Assembly (NCBI GenBank): GCA_949358305.1
Contig: OX442315.1
Location: 21,044,427-21,108,426 of the forward strand
Origin: Strigamia acuminata
Taxonomy: Eukaryota; Arthropoda; Chilopoda; Geophilomorpha; Linotaeniidae
Reading direction: 5' to 3'
DNA length: 64,000 nucleotides
Both the position numbers and the translations under genes were made by a program. Below the pieces are notes generated by a model. The model saw nothing but the letters and a program-made list of their open reading frames with translations. It had not been told where the DNA came from and searched no databases. Every line of letters begins with the position of its first letter. Position 1 is the first letter of the stretch. This document shows, piece after piece, positions 42,794-54,732 of this stretch.

Positions 42794-43231
42794 GAAATTT
42801 GTGCAGTTCCGGAGAAGCTACTCAAAATACTGTTATGTATTGCAGACGTGAAGGATGGTCTACAAATTTTGTTGTTGGTCTCGAAGTGAGAGAAAAGCCT
42901 TATGTTCGTTGTTTAGCTACAAAATTTCATTTTACTTTGAAACTTTTTGTGAAGTCGTTTACCAGATGTAAAAATTTATTATGTAAACGGAATAAAAATT
43001 GATAATTAAAAACTTGCTAATTTTCAATGATTTGTATTGCCCGTGGGGTTTTGATTTGTCTGATAATAAATAGCAAAAGTTAAGGGTTTGTGTAGTATTT
43101 AAATGTGGCAAATGAGAATCGTCCAAGTCTGAACTTGATAACAAACGATAACAAAATAAAATAAAATTCGGATATAAAGCTTATTCAAATTTAGGAATGC
43201 AAATATGCAAATTTTATTTGCTTTAAACCAG
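42794..43231 (+). other. 3' half of the Tudor fragment and flank
   Basis: The first 15-20 codons continue the Tudor frame interrupted at 37956; a TGA then ends it near 42890. The rest is A/T-rich with no coding pattern until the Cdt1 paralogue promoter. Confidence 0.5.
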
Positions 43232-43266
43232 TATAAAAGCTCTAAATTCTGGCTTAATTTTCAGTT
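43232..43266 (+). promoter_or_regulatory. TATA box plus initiator of the Cdt1 paralogue
   Basis: TATAAAAG at 43232-43239 and TCAGTT at 43261-43266. The A of the TCAGT initiator lies 31 bases after the first T of TATA, the standard spacing. Transcription would begin about 21 bases before the ATG at 43284. There is no equivalent in copy 1. Confidence 0.6.
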
Positions 43267-43283
43267 TTCGTGCGGAAACGTCG

Positions 43284-45267
43284 ATGCCAGCGGGTATGGA
43301 CGTCTTAATTAAAAACACAGTTAGCGATAGCGTTAGTGAAAATACCCACGAAGAAAACGACTTGCCGTCTTATTCCGGGGATAACGCAAACCAAGTCGTC
43401 GGTCATGTGCGAAAGAAACCCAAAGTTAAGAGGAAAAATTTATCTCGCAAAAAAACTTTCCTCGAATTCAAAGATGAAGTTCTGAGTCTATTGGCATTAC
43501 CACAGACAGAATCACTGGTAAGTTTTTTTGAAAAATATTTAATGTCATAATGTTTAGTTGATTGTAATTTTTTATTCGTTTCGTTTATTTTAGACAAAAG
43601 TGGAAAGTTTATCTAACGCTACTAAGTCGGAGTTGTAAGTAACGACAGCAGACAGTTGTGTTTGATTAATTAATTACTTTTTAATTGATTTATTATTTTT
43701 TTATAGGAAAGTTCCCGCTTTTGAGAAGCTTTATTCCCTATTTCCACAATCTAAAGTTCCGTCATTAACGCTGCCTTGCAAATACGAAGTTTTAAGTGCG
43801 ATGTTTGAATCGATGGATAGGGCCGTAAGCTTGTTATACAATCGCAAAGAAACTTGTACGTTTTCTAAGATTCAAAAAGCCGTACAACAAATGACAAAGA
43901 AGTATGTAATTAATGTGATTTATAATTGTGACTTGATTAAAATGAAATATGTACATTTTTTAATTTAGAAATTTCGATCTTTCACGACTCGCGCAAATAG
44001 CGAAGGTTTACCCGGAATGCTACCATTTCTCCCAAGAGAAAAGCACTGGTTTTATGTACGAAAGTGTGGAAAGTGGAAATTACTACTTAGTCATATCTCC
44101 CGTTATGCCTCCAAATGGTAAGTTTGCGTAGAATTAACTTAATTCGTTAAATCTAAAAAAAACTTTTTAATAGAGAATAAACTTAACTCGGCATTATTAT
44201 TCGAAAGGAAAAGTAAGTTCCAAGAACGACTATTGGATATGGTCAAAGATTATCATCAGGTAATAAAAAAATAAAAATTCAAAGTTTTTTTTTAAAAAAA
44301 ATTAAAATATTATCTTACATTATTTCAGGCATACCTTCAAAAAATAAATAAGGTGACAATAGACAAGGACCAAGTGATTAATTGGCATAAACACTTTAAA
44401 GTGGACGAAGTACCCGATGTTCCTCTGGCGGAATTGCCACAACCACCTAATAAACCGAAATATCCAACGGCAAAGGAAGTTATTGAAAGAGGCATAGGAA
44501 AGTTTGGGAAAAAGGTTGGTCGAGTTAAGAATTTTATTTATTTTTAAACTAACTAACAATTTATTTTCTGTAGATTGATGCCGTCTTTGAAAATATGTGC
44601 AAGAGTTTGTCTCTGCCAAGCGTCACTGCAGCGGAACAGAAACCACAGGAACCACTGCCAAATCCAGCGTTTAAGGGCATACCCCAAGCACTAATTGAAA
44701 AGGTTAACTTTTTTACCGATGATTTAAAAAAAATATATTTGTTTTAATTTTTTTTAATTAGATAAGAGCGAAGGAAGCTAAAAAATTGCTTGCAGAAATA
44801 ACAATGCCGCGCGAAGAATGTTTGAAAATAGCCATTCAAGCAAAACTACCTGAAATTTGTAGGATTATGAAATCGTAAGTTTAGCTAGTTGGAATTGCAA
44901 AATAACATAAATTGTTATTTTGCCCATTTAAATTTTAAATAATATAATGAATTATTTCATGTTTTTTAATGTAGATACTTCAATGTAAAAAAGAAACGGT
45001 CGTTGCCTCTTGAAGACGTTACGGCTAACATCGCGCACAGCCTTACATCAAGTTTATCCTTTTGTATGAACATGTGAAAATATTGAGATTGAATTGACAT
45101 TATACCTGATTTTTTTTTTCTCAGCACAAATTGATGAACATATTAAACATCTCGCAATACTGGTTCCAGATTGGATAAAACTTGTTACTGACAGCAGTAA
45201 CGATACGTATGTTAAGATGGACAAAGATTTGGATCTTAATAATGTCATTGCTAAACTGCAAGAATAA
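43284..45267 (+). CDS. Cdt1-like: Cdt1 paralogue lacking the PIP box, copy 2
   Basis: Exons 43284-43517, 43594-43634, 43707-43901, 43969-44117, 44174-44259, 44329-44514, 44574-44702, 44762-44874, 44975-45063 and 45125-45267 give 454 residues with every splice site and frame intact. Introns match copy 1 one for one. Homology begins inside exon 1 near 43393 (copy 1 near 25043). The first 62 residues of copy 1, including the PIP box, are replaced by 36 unrelated acidic residues beginning MPAGMDVLIKNTVSDSVSE. The geminin-binding helix is kept (LPCKYEVLSAMFESMDRAVS), as is the C-terminal winged helix, which gains a few residues (AKKLLAE). Differences are mostly substitutions without stops, suggesting selection to keep it. 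Confidence 0.9.
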
Positions 45268-46003
45268 AATAAAATAATAATAATGCTAAAATAATAGATT
45301 AGCTCATTGGCTAGACAAGCATAATTCGCAATTCCATCAACCTTGCACGATAAATACAGTTATAGAATGGCAACTCTCATCCATTAGATTTCTATCTTCT
45401 TTTCATGTGTGAGATCACGTGCTGATATCAATATGCATTATCATCATTTCTAAACGGCGAAAACTTACCTAGTATACAAAGCAATCCTCATCTGTTCTCA
45501 CTTTTCAGTGTCTTTTGTTGTGCATAAATTTCCAAATGACTTCCAATTTTCAAAAGGCCGAAGCCTATCAACTGATGCGAAGAAAATATTTTCAATAAAA
45601 AGAAACTTTATTATTCGATCTTTTATAAAGCTAGTGGTGATTAATTTTGATGAAAATAAATAGAATAATTTAAATTTTACCAAAAAAGAATTTATTAAAT
45701 ACACAAGGTTGCAATTCTTGCATTTATTTTAAGACTTTTCTCATCGGTTTTCTACAATTCTAAGCGGTATGTTTAAATTAAATAATCGGAGTGGCTATGG
45801 CTGTTGTTGGCTACTTGGATGTTGTATGTCTGGGGTTCGCTTATGCAGTAATAGGATTTTGACCGTTTCGGGTTTTCTTTACTTCCGAAGTAGCTGTGAT
45901 TGGATCACCATTTCGTTTTACCACATTGTTTGTCTGCGCGGGAATATCAACATCCGACCGATAGTATTCAAGTAGCCTTGATCGTCAACATCACACAACA
46001 ACC
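45268..46003. other. Cdt1 paralogue 3' flank to geminin 5' region
   Basis: 45287-45512 repeats the copy-1 flank. The rest is the presumed geminin promoter and 5' UTR; no clear TATA or initiator. Confidence 0.6.
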
Positions 46004-46795
46004 ATGACTGCTTCAGCGGTATGTTTTTCCAAAGACCTACAGGTATAGATCTCTGGTTTTTCTTAATTAATTCTACATCAAATATCTAATTTCATGTATT
46101 ATCGTTTCCCTTATGACAATTGAAAAGGAAAACCTCTTATGATTATGCTAATGAGATTTTGAAAACATTTTGATAGGCGAAGGCAGCGAGCATAGAGGAT
46201 AAGGAAAATATTCAATGTACCGGGGACGAAGAAAAAAAAATTATAGATGGAACGAAGAAAATAAATGACGAGGCTTGTGATTTAATGGTTAACAGTATGT
46301 AACTTTTTTTTTTTGAATAACACAAAAAGTAATTATTAAAATTCATCTCAAATGAATAACAAAGAAATTTTGTTTGGAAATATTTACAGCGAAGTGAATC
46401 TCTTTCTAAAATTGTCATTATAAACTAAAATAATTGTGTTTTACAGAAACTATTTCGCCCACTTATTGGGAGGAATTAGCGGAAACACGACGACTTGCCT
46501 TAGCGGAAGTAGCAAAAAAAAATGAAGAGGTAACAATTAATAATATCATGTGTTGTGAATATTTATTTATTCCAATTTATTTTTTTGAAACAGTTGCATG
46601 AACAGCTTGATCTTCTGATAACCGAATACGTCGACTTGAAACCAAAGGCTTACAGGGCTGAAGCATTGGAAAAAACGATTAGAGTAATTTAAATCGTATA
46701 TAATTAATTGGAAGACTATTTTAATTATTTTTTATTTTGATTGCTAGAAAATATTAGACGAAACGTCCAGTGATGAAGCTGAAGAAGCAAATTAA
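46004..46795 (+). CDS. geminin: Geminin, Cdt1 inhibitor
   Basis: Five exons, 46004-46018, 46177-46294, 46447-46529, 46594-46683 and 46748-46795, for 117 residues, clearly shorter than vertebrate geminin (about 200). The Cdt1-binding and coiled-coil core is PTYWEELAETRRLALAEVAKK followed by NEELHEQLDLLITEYVDLK. The N-terminus has a KEN box (IEDKENIQ) for APC/C-Cdh1 destruction but no clear RxxL destruction box there. The tail is acidic (DETSSDEAEEAN). It lies 736 bases downstream of the Cdt1 paralogue on the same strand. Confidence 0.88.
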
Positions 46796-47028
46796 ATTAT
46801 TTTGAAAGGATATATTACTTTATTTGATTCTAAAAAGTTCATTCCTGTTTTTAGAATCAAGAAAAAATAAAAAAAATAACTTGTAACCATTTAACAGAAA
46901 AATAAGAGACTTAATAATCATTAGAATCGAAATTTTATTTCATAAATTACTTTGCATTGCATAGTGCATGAAGGAAGAGATGTAATATTTAATATAGTAT
47001 ACTTTGGAGAAAAATATATTACACTATG

Positions 47029-50000
47029 CTAAAGACTTGGATTAGAGCCTGGATCGCTCAAAATACGTTTGGAGCTTCCTGTTGGCGTAGCCAGGATGTT
47101 ACTTCCCTTCGCTTTACGTTTTGCATTTTTGATGTGGGTTATTTTCATTTCATGATCGGTCTTTATATCATTTTTCTCCTTCTCATCCAACTGAATTCGC
47201 ACCACGAATGCCTTTCTCCCATCTGCCATTGGCTGGCAGTACAAAGTTTGTTTCTGTAACCTTTCTTTCGGACTTACACCACGTTCTACAACGAGCACAA
47301 TACGTGCCCATTGACGCTGCCATTCATTCCTAATTTCAGCAATGATTTGATAAGTATTTCCCATCATCGCAATTAACATATTAACCAATAATATCGCAAC
47401 AAGACCCATGTAAATTATGAACAGAATCTGAAAAATATAAACATAAAATTAAATAAGTGAATAAAAAATTTTAAACAAATATGGTTATCACCTTAGCAAC
47501 GAGAGGATAATTGGTGTGATCAAATTCGTCGTACATATCTTGAAATTCTTGTAAAGACATAACAAACACGCCCACGACACTTTTTATGGGATCTCGGAAA
47601 AAATTACTTTCTGAGCAACCCCAGTGAGTAAGAAATATCACGTAAAAAGCTACAACAAAAAGTTATTTCAAAATCTGTCATTTTCAACCACTAATTCAAA
47701 TATAAATGAAGTCTAACCTTGAGAAAAGCCGAGGACAAACACCAAATAAATTGCCACAAATCGCAGCAAATCTCCAACGATCATTTTGTACACCATGACG
47801 ACGAATGGCCCAACTATCTTGAACCCCCTGAATAAAACAAAACAAAATCAAGTTAAAAAATGCTTGTAGAATACTCAAAGTGACCCGTATTGCATTGATT
47901 AAGCATTTACCGGCAGAAAAACAGAAAATAGGGTGCAGTGGTAATCATCACGAAGACGGCCACGATGTCTTCAGTAGCCCGTAGGCAAGCAACACGAAGT
48001 GGAACCATCACAACGACCAGCATGCACGACACCAAGAAAAGAATACGGGATGGAACTGTTTTCAAACTTTCCATAAAAAGATAGTAGCCGAGAAAAGATG
48101 CTTCTCTTGCAGCTGTCACCAAATACAATATGGCACCCACGACAGTAAATGGCTCGGCTATGATTCGTATCTTGAATAAACAAAACAAATGCTCATTTCA
48201 TTTACGTACTCTTTGTTTTATCCAGAAAATAAAGTCAATTCCAGTTGGTGAACTTGCAAAATGCACAAATTCACAACCTGAAACTACTTTATTTTCTTTG
48301 CCCGTGTTTTATTTACAAGTTCATCGATGTTGTCAGTTCCTGGAAATAAACCTATACAATTGTCGTTGTCATCTTCAGGAATTGTAGCGTTTGTGTCGTT
48401 CATCGACGTAGTAAAATTGACACTTGACATGGTTGTAGTTGTAGTCATGTTTGAATCGAATCGAGTCGAATTAACATTGAATTTAGTGGCATGTATGCCG
48501 ATCGTTTGAATCGCACTACCTTGTGTTAATAAGTTTTCACCGTCGGCATCTTCGTTTTTACCAGGTCCATGTCTCAAGACCATGGACGTCATCGAGAAAA
48601 TAAAATAAAAACAAAAAAGAGCAAACGATTTGTAGAATCTAAATAAATATACAAAAGTGTAAATCTGTGCAAACAATTTTTTTTTTTTAAATTATTACCT
48701 GAATTTTACAAAGGAATTCCACTTGGCATTCAGGAGATCCATAATCATCCCATCCATCATATCAATGTGACCTTCCTTTTCCTTTAAAAACATTTCAAAA
48801 TCGAGTTATTTTAAATATAATAAAACGTCTTATTTAAATATGTTACCCCGTAAACAATTAAGTTTAGGGCCGAGACGTTATTGATCTCTCCTGTTGTTGT
48901 ATCAACGGTGTCAATGTGTTGCAGCGGATACGCTGCACAGACGATACCGCCAAGTTGCCAGTAGACCTCCCGTTCCAGATTCAAAATATGGAAGAACATG
49001 CTCCTGCGCGCCAACTTAGCCGCCAATGTTAGCGCTGTTAGCCCTTGCGCGTTTTTGATGTCCATGCTGGCGCCCAATTCAAAAGCCATGTTAAAAGTGT
49101 CCTGTAATTAACGCAAATTGTAAAATAAAAATAATACCTCGTCGAATAACACTTAATTATATAATTACAAGGTTTTCGTGTATCACAAGCATGTGTAAGA
49201 CTGTATTCCCGTTAGTATCTTGTAAATCTGGATCAGCTCCTTTAGCCAATGTAAGTCTGTAACATTCTTCTTGTCCTAAACATGCTGCAAACGCCAACGG
49301 ATATTCGCCCCAATATACGTAACTAATTTGCACAAACAGGAGTTACTTCTTTCAAATTATTTCTATTTATTCATTAAACTTACCCTTCATAGTTCGTTTC
49401 GGTGCAAACTCTAACCCATTCATGGTCGAGAGAATCTTCTCTTGAATTTTTTTGATCTTCGGGACTGAAAAAACTGCCAAAACATCGACCATGAAAGTCC
49501 GCACCGTTATCCAGAAGGAATTTGACCATTGGTAGATCTTCATTCACAATGGCCATATGAAGAGATGCTTCTCCTAAAAGAACATCAAAAAATCAAAAAA
49601 CAAACAGTCGTAAATGTCTAGCATATAATATGTACCGTAATATTCGTCAGATAAGTAATAATCACTAATAAGTTTTGGAAATAATTTGATAAGTCGTTTT
49701 GCTAAATCTGCGAATAATGATGAAGCATTAAGTAAACACAAATGCAGGAGAGTTTCACCCACAGCGCCACGTTGATCCATCTTCCAACACACCAAACGAT
49801 GTTTATTCATGTCTAAAAAATTACACACAAAATTTGAATTATAATTTTTTAAGTAAATAGTCTGAAATACCAATTTTTTTTGACGTAGCTCCATTCAAAT
49901 CGGTCGAATTCGACGATTCTTCGGGTCGATTTCCTTGCAGTTGCCTCTCGCGTCCGCATTCCTTGTTCCTCATTGAAACCAGCTCTGAAACTGGCACCAG

Positions 50001-50323
50001 CTTCCCTTCACCGTTGTTGTAGAGAAACGGGAGCACCATTTCATAAATTTTCGCTTCGATTTCTTCTGACGATTTCTTGGTCTTCGTTGCATCCTAACAA
50101 AATTATTTTTCAATTTTCCAATTTTTAATTTTTTTTTTTTTTACATTTTTCACACACAAAAAAAAGAAGAAAAAAAAAATATAAATAAGAAATCGTTATG
50201 TACCTTCATAAAATCGACTAGTTTTCCTTTTCCGCTCAAATTCATCAACTTGTAAATTTCAAGTGACCCCGCGTCCGCTTGTTTTTTGACGCCTGAAGTC
50301 ACATTACTGCTCGTGTTGCCCAT
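47029..50323 (-). CDS. nan: TRPV channel, nanchung-like
   Basis: Mechanosensory cation channel of chordotonal cilia, acting with a partner TRPV (Inactive) in flies. Thirteen exons (50323-50204, 50093-49871, 49812-49636, 49573-49384, 49322-49169, 49101-48847, 48781-48699, 48638-48288, 48252-48210, 48170-47911, 47827-47718, 47649-47492, 47427-47029) give 840 residues, close to fly Nanchung. Ankyrin repeats include [20 protein letters not shown] and [20 protein letters not shown]. Exon 8 holds TM1 and an Asn/Thr-rich extracellular loop with many N-glycosylation sequons. Exons 9-13 hold the remaining membrane helices, the pore region and the TRP helix ([20 protein letters not shown]). Choice of nan over iav rests on length and the MGNT start. 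Confidence 0.88.
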
Positions 50324-50329
50324 GGCAAC
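50315..50329. promoter_or_regulatory. RFX X-box palindrome overlapping the TRPV start codon
   Basis: GTTGCC CAT GGCAAC is a perfect palindromic X-box; on the minus strand its second half is the ATG GGC AAC that encodes Met-Gly-Asn. Confidence 0.55.
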
Positions 50330-51906
50330 GAGCAAAGAGATTAGAAATATTTAAAATAAAAAGAGAGAATAAATCGAATTAACAAGTTAAAAGTGAAATA
50401 ACTACAGAGTGTAGAATTTGAAGTTGAAACCTTATAATATATATACTTTTCCTATCAATATCGTACACTATAAACTCCACCTAACAAGAGAGAAAACACC
50501 CAAATATTCCCTACAATCCTCTCAGCGCTGAGAGAAAGCTAATCTGACTCTAGATTTCTCTAGCAACTATCAACCTAATCTATATAATCCCAGACTACAA
50601 TAGTGGGCCGATCAAATCACAGCTACAACAACACTAAATAAAAAAAAGAGAGAAGGAAAAAAAAACAGTGGCAAGGAAACCGTGACATTGTAAACAAAAG
50701 AGACCTAGTGCACCACACCTCTTGACTTCCTCTTGAAAAGCACGCGAGTAATAAATTAAGGAATAACGAACAAATGGACCTTGAAGAAGATACCAATCAA
50801 AGTGAAACCATAAAAAACAAAACCAACAAAACAAAATCCAAGGTTGTCTTCTTCAAAGTCCAGAAAAACGATGCTATTTAAGGGTGATCTTCGACAAAAG
50901 GTGTCGGTTGAGGCCCGCGGGCCCCCATCTTTGATTTTTCTCCGATTTACTCCATGGTGTCCGCGGATTGCACAAACTGTAGCGAGTGATGCATCGTAAA
51001 TGGAGATAAAATTTGGCACCAGGCATTTAAATCGTATATTCATCGGATGGATTCATTTACCCTCGGCCCAAGTTCCCAGCTACATTTAGATGTTTTTATT
51101 CGCCGTTTTCCTGCATTGTCAATTTGTCTAAACACGTTTTGACCCATTTGTGAGGCTAGTGTCATTCGTCCAAAAGACGAGCGAGATGAGGCAGGTGATT
51201 TTGGAAGAATTAAATGGGTTAGTCAACAAAGGCCATAGAAAAAAGAAAAAAAAAAGGAAAAAAAAAACAACTTTTGTTTAGCACTGACTGTGATTGGATA
51301 TATGGAGCCATTATATCAAAAACGTCACATAATTACTTTTTCATGGTCACAAAAGAAATCGGTAAATGCCATTACCCATTGAATACATATACTTTAATAA
51401 CTTAAACAGGAAGTTGGCGATTTTTTACTTCTGCCTTTTGGATTTTATGGACTAAGACTAAACGCGCCGAGCAGGAAAGCCAAAACGGGGCGCTTTTGAA
51501 TTCGATTTGATTTTCGTTCTCATTTCCATCTTATTCAACTTGTAATTAGAGTTTCTAAAAGTCTTTAAGAAATGTGTAATTTGAAGAGAGTGAAATAACG
51601 CGATTGTAATTATGAGCCTTGCACTTAAATCAATAAATTAAAAGCGTGTAAAGTGTTTTGTGTGTTTGTGTGGGAGCATTAAGTGTGTACGAGTGAAAGA
51701 CAACATCAAACACGAGAGCCTTTTTTTCCTACATGGCAGTAACGGGTTTGCTTCGCCGAGCTCGGCGTGAGCCTGCCAAAAAATTCATCTCACGCTGACC
51801 CTTCGTTGAACCACCATCGTAGAAATTGCAATTTGAGACATTTGTTTGCGATCGCTATGACAACATAATTCATTGGATTTTACCGCCACTCGAAAATGCC
51901 TTTTTT

Positions 51907-51920
51907 GTCGCTATGGCGAC
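51907..51920. promoter_or_regulatory. X-box-like palindrome
   Basis: GTCGCTATGGCGAC, a palindrome with the spacing of RFX sites but GAC instead of AAC in the second half. A looser half site (ATGACAAC) lies near 51855. Confidence 0.35.
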
Positions 51921-52236
51921 GAAAGACGCTGCAATTTTGTAATCTTATTGGTCGATTGAAATAATAGGGAATATCGACTGTAAAAAAGATTGCTTTTGTT
52001 TTTATTACGGATTTAAAATGATACAATGATTTCATTTAACTGTATGTATAATAATAATAAGTATGCACAATTTGTACATAAATTTAATGTGTAATACTCT
52101 GCAAAATTAGGGATGGCTAATTTGATTAATTTCAGTAATTAAGTGTAGAATTACGTACATTTATTCAGTTATGAGCATATTTATTATTTTTATGGTAATT
52201 AATACCGAAATGATGGCTTAAAGTAACGGGCACCTT

Positions 52237-52251
52237 GGTTGCTTAGCAACC
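52237..52251. promoter_or_regulatory. RFX X-box upstream of the CIMIP2-like gene
   Basis: GGTTGCTTAGCAACC, palindromic, 19 bases before the ATG at 52270. RFX factors drive ciliary genes from such proximal sites. Confidence 0.6.
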
Positions 52252-52269
52252 GGTTCAACTGGGAACAAT

Positions 52270-53869
52270 ATGGCGACCGAGGACGACGCATCAAATGAGA
52301 AGTACTACGGAGATAGGAAAAATCGGTTTTTGTTCACTTTAAAACCCGACGCTCACATCCCTGGGTAACTAACTATATTTCATACATTTTAATTTAACTT
52401 AATTTCACGCTTGACAAGTCGTTTTGGCCTGAATATTACATGACTCATTATGTAATATAATGATCTCACTTAATGTCAACCTTTTTTTCAAAGACGCGCT
52501 AGTTTGAAGCTTCAAACGTATTATTAATTCTTATCATTCTGGTCAAACACCTGTTTTTGAGACAATAGCAGGTGTACGCAATGGCATCAGCGTGCGACAA
52601 TAACAAAAAAATATGTGTATAATAAAATTCCCGCTTTACTCATCGCTGCACGCTCGCTCTGTGAAAACGTCACGTGACCTAATTTATCAGAAAAAGATGC
52701 GGACTCTATTGCGCTTTAATAAACTAATTTATTGAAGGGAAGCCCAACACAAAAGAGAGAAATTAAACCATACAAATTTGATTATTGAATTCCACATTAA
52801 AAGCTCTTTCATGTCAACTCCGCCTGACGGCAATTAAAGAATTAAATCGGTTTAATTAGCACGATTTAGGCTTATTATAGGATTTTAAGATTTTAATTCC
52901 GTTTTTCTTTGATATTTCACAGATACACGGGTCATTGTCCCTATTTACGAGATACTTTTGGAGAAACTTTTTCGACTGCCACATGGGCCGCCCACATAAT
53001 TAGGTAAAAGTAAAAATAAGAAATAAAAATATACATTACATGTGAACACTTCTTTCCTCGGGAATCCATTTGTTTACAGATCTAGGAACTTGCCACCCAG
53101 TATGAAACGGGCCGGTTTCTTTCCCGAGTTTATAGAACCCACAGAACATAGTTGTTTAACGCTTCGGAAAATTTATTTTATGCTTTATCTTATCTGTTTT
53201 TTTTGTTGCTGTTGTTTCGCTCCGGTTGATGCATCTGTTCCCTTTTAACATCTTTTATCAATTTCAGACAAAATAGATTCTCTATCCGTCCTGCAAGTGC
53301 TTTTCCCAGACTTGAAAGAACTTGGAAGAAGGAACAATTACTGGATTTGCCTCCAAGTAAACGTAAAGATTCCATCTTAATTTTATTATTTTAAATCTTT
53401 GTGTGTACATTTTCTAGTAAATTTGACTCGATCAAACGATTCACTTAACTATGCTGGAAATGGACCAATGTTAAATGGGTTGGACAAGGAGAATCTAAGT
53501 TTGCCACAACTTGTACCAGCGGTCAAAAGCAAAGACAGTTTGGCCAGACTGAAGCAACTTTATTTTTGGACCCATAAAAGTATCTATTAATTATATTTTG
53601 TGTTTATCCGGTAATAAATGTTAATTTTTTTTTTGATAGACAAAAGTGGTAATAAAGATTTGACTTGCTCAGAACCCATCGCTGGTTATGGCGGCCATGT
53701 GCCTCGTTTACACGTGACATCTACCGGTCTTGGTTTGCGGTTCTCAGAAGCTGTGCGGCTCAGTCTCGCACTCTTTGATCGTGAAATGGAAACTCAGAAA
53801 CAATGGAGATCGTCGATTTACACAGCGCCGCCAAGCTCGCCTCAAACTCAGCTGGCTTCTCAGGATTAA
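52270..53869 (+). CDS. CIMIP2/FAM166-like ciliary microtubule inner protein
   Basis: Exons 52270-52364, 52923-53003, from 53080, 53268-53356, 53418-53579 and 53640-53869. The family motif occurs near both ends: HIPGYTGHCPYLRDTFGETF early and PIAGYGGHVPRLH late, the repeated I-x-G-Y-x-G-x-x-P signature of FAM166 proteins that line ciliary doublets. The exon 3 donor is unclear: no GT fits the phase into 53268, while a GC donor after 53160 would. Total about 245 residues. The proximal X-box supports a ciliary role. Confidence 0.7.
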
Positions 53870-54732
53870 ATACTTATTTTCTCTTCATTGACTTTTTCAT
53901 TCACTTTATCTAATAATACTCGAGCAAAGTGTAAATACCATATGTAAATACAATATCGATTTATTTATTTTTGTCTGTAAAATATGAAATACGTATCTTA
54001 GACGCTGAAAAACAAAATGACTAATTATAGACTGAGAAATGAATCTGTCGAAAAGGAGTGTGTCGCTATTGTTCCTAAAAAAGATTGCACACTTCGCAAA
54101 AGGAAAAGGATCTGTGGGGGAGGAGTTGTTGTTGCAGCTGGGGACGAGGATAAATTGCATAAATCATTAACCACATTTTATGTGATAAACGTCCAAATTT
54201 ATTTATTTCTGTATTTTCTCCGTTTTTAAATCGATGAATAAAAATAATATTCGCATAAAAAAAATGTCTGCGATAATAGTAAACGAGATTAGTTCCAGGA
54301 AATGCCGTAGTAATTTTTCCAGGAAATAAAGCAAAAATTAAAAAAGAAAACAATTGTAAATCTACGCTATGAAATAGTAAAGTTCTCGACGCGTATCCTG
54401 CGGAATTTCTAACGTCAATAAATGTAGTAGAATATCTCGTAATTCTCAGCGAAATGTCGTCATGCGTGTGCGCATGCGTGTCTGGCCCGCTATGAGTTTG
54501 GCGCCTCTCTGCTTACTAGCTCTTTCATCTCCGACCACGTTGCTACAAGCGTGGTCTACGTCGCTCGATCTTCATTCCCAAGATGTCTCGCTCGTGAGCA
54601 GAAATTAATTTTTTCTTCGCCACCCATCCGCAGCCAGCCCCGTTCTTCTCCCACGGTCGCCGGTCGTGTCGAGCAGCCTTATCTGACGTGACAGCTTAAA
54701 CCGTATTGAATTGAAATTGAAATAGATTGAAC
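53870..54732. other. Intergenic region upstream of the SLC7 gene
   Basis: 863 bases holding the CIMIP2-like 3' end and the SLC7 promoter and 5' UTR. A GCATGCGTGTGCGCATGCGT patch near 54465 is unusually CG-rich. A 70-codon ORF at 54017 shows no support. Confidence 0.5.

Larger units (their letters stand above)
50324..52269. promoter_or_regulatory. Divergent region between TRPV and CIMIP2-like genes
   Basis: Up to 50804 it repeats 29623-30104. The remainder is unique, with no credible ORF. X-box-like motifs at 51907-51920 and 52237-52251 fit two ciliary genes driven from one region. Confidence 0.5.

Noticed and set aside
47026-47259. Plus-strand ORF at the TRPV 3' end
   Set aside because: Antisense to the last TRPV coding exon.
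54017-54229. 70-codon ORF between the CIMIP2-like and SLC7 genes
   Set aside because: No domain, no splice context, low-complexity basic composition.
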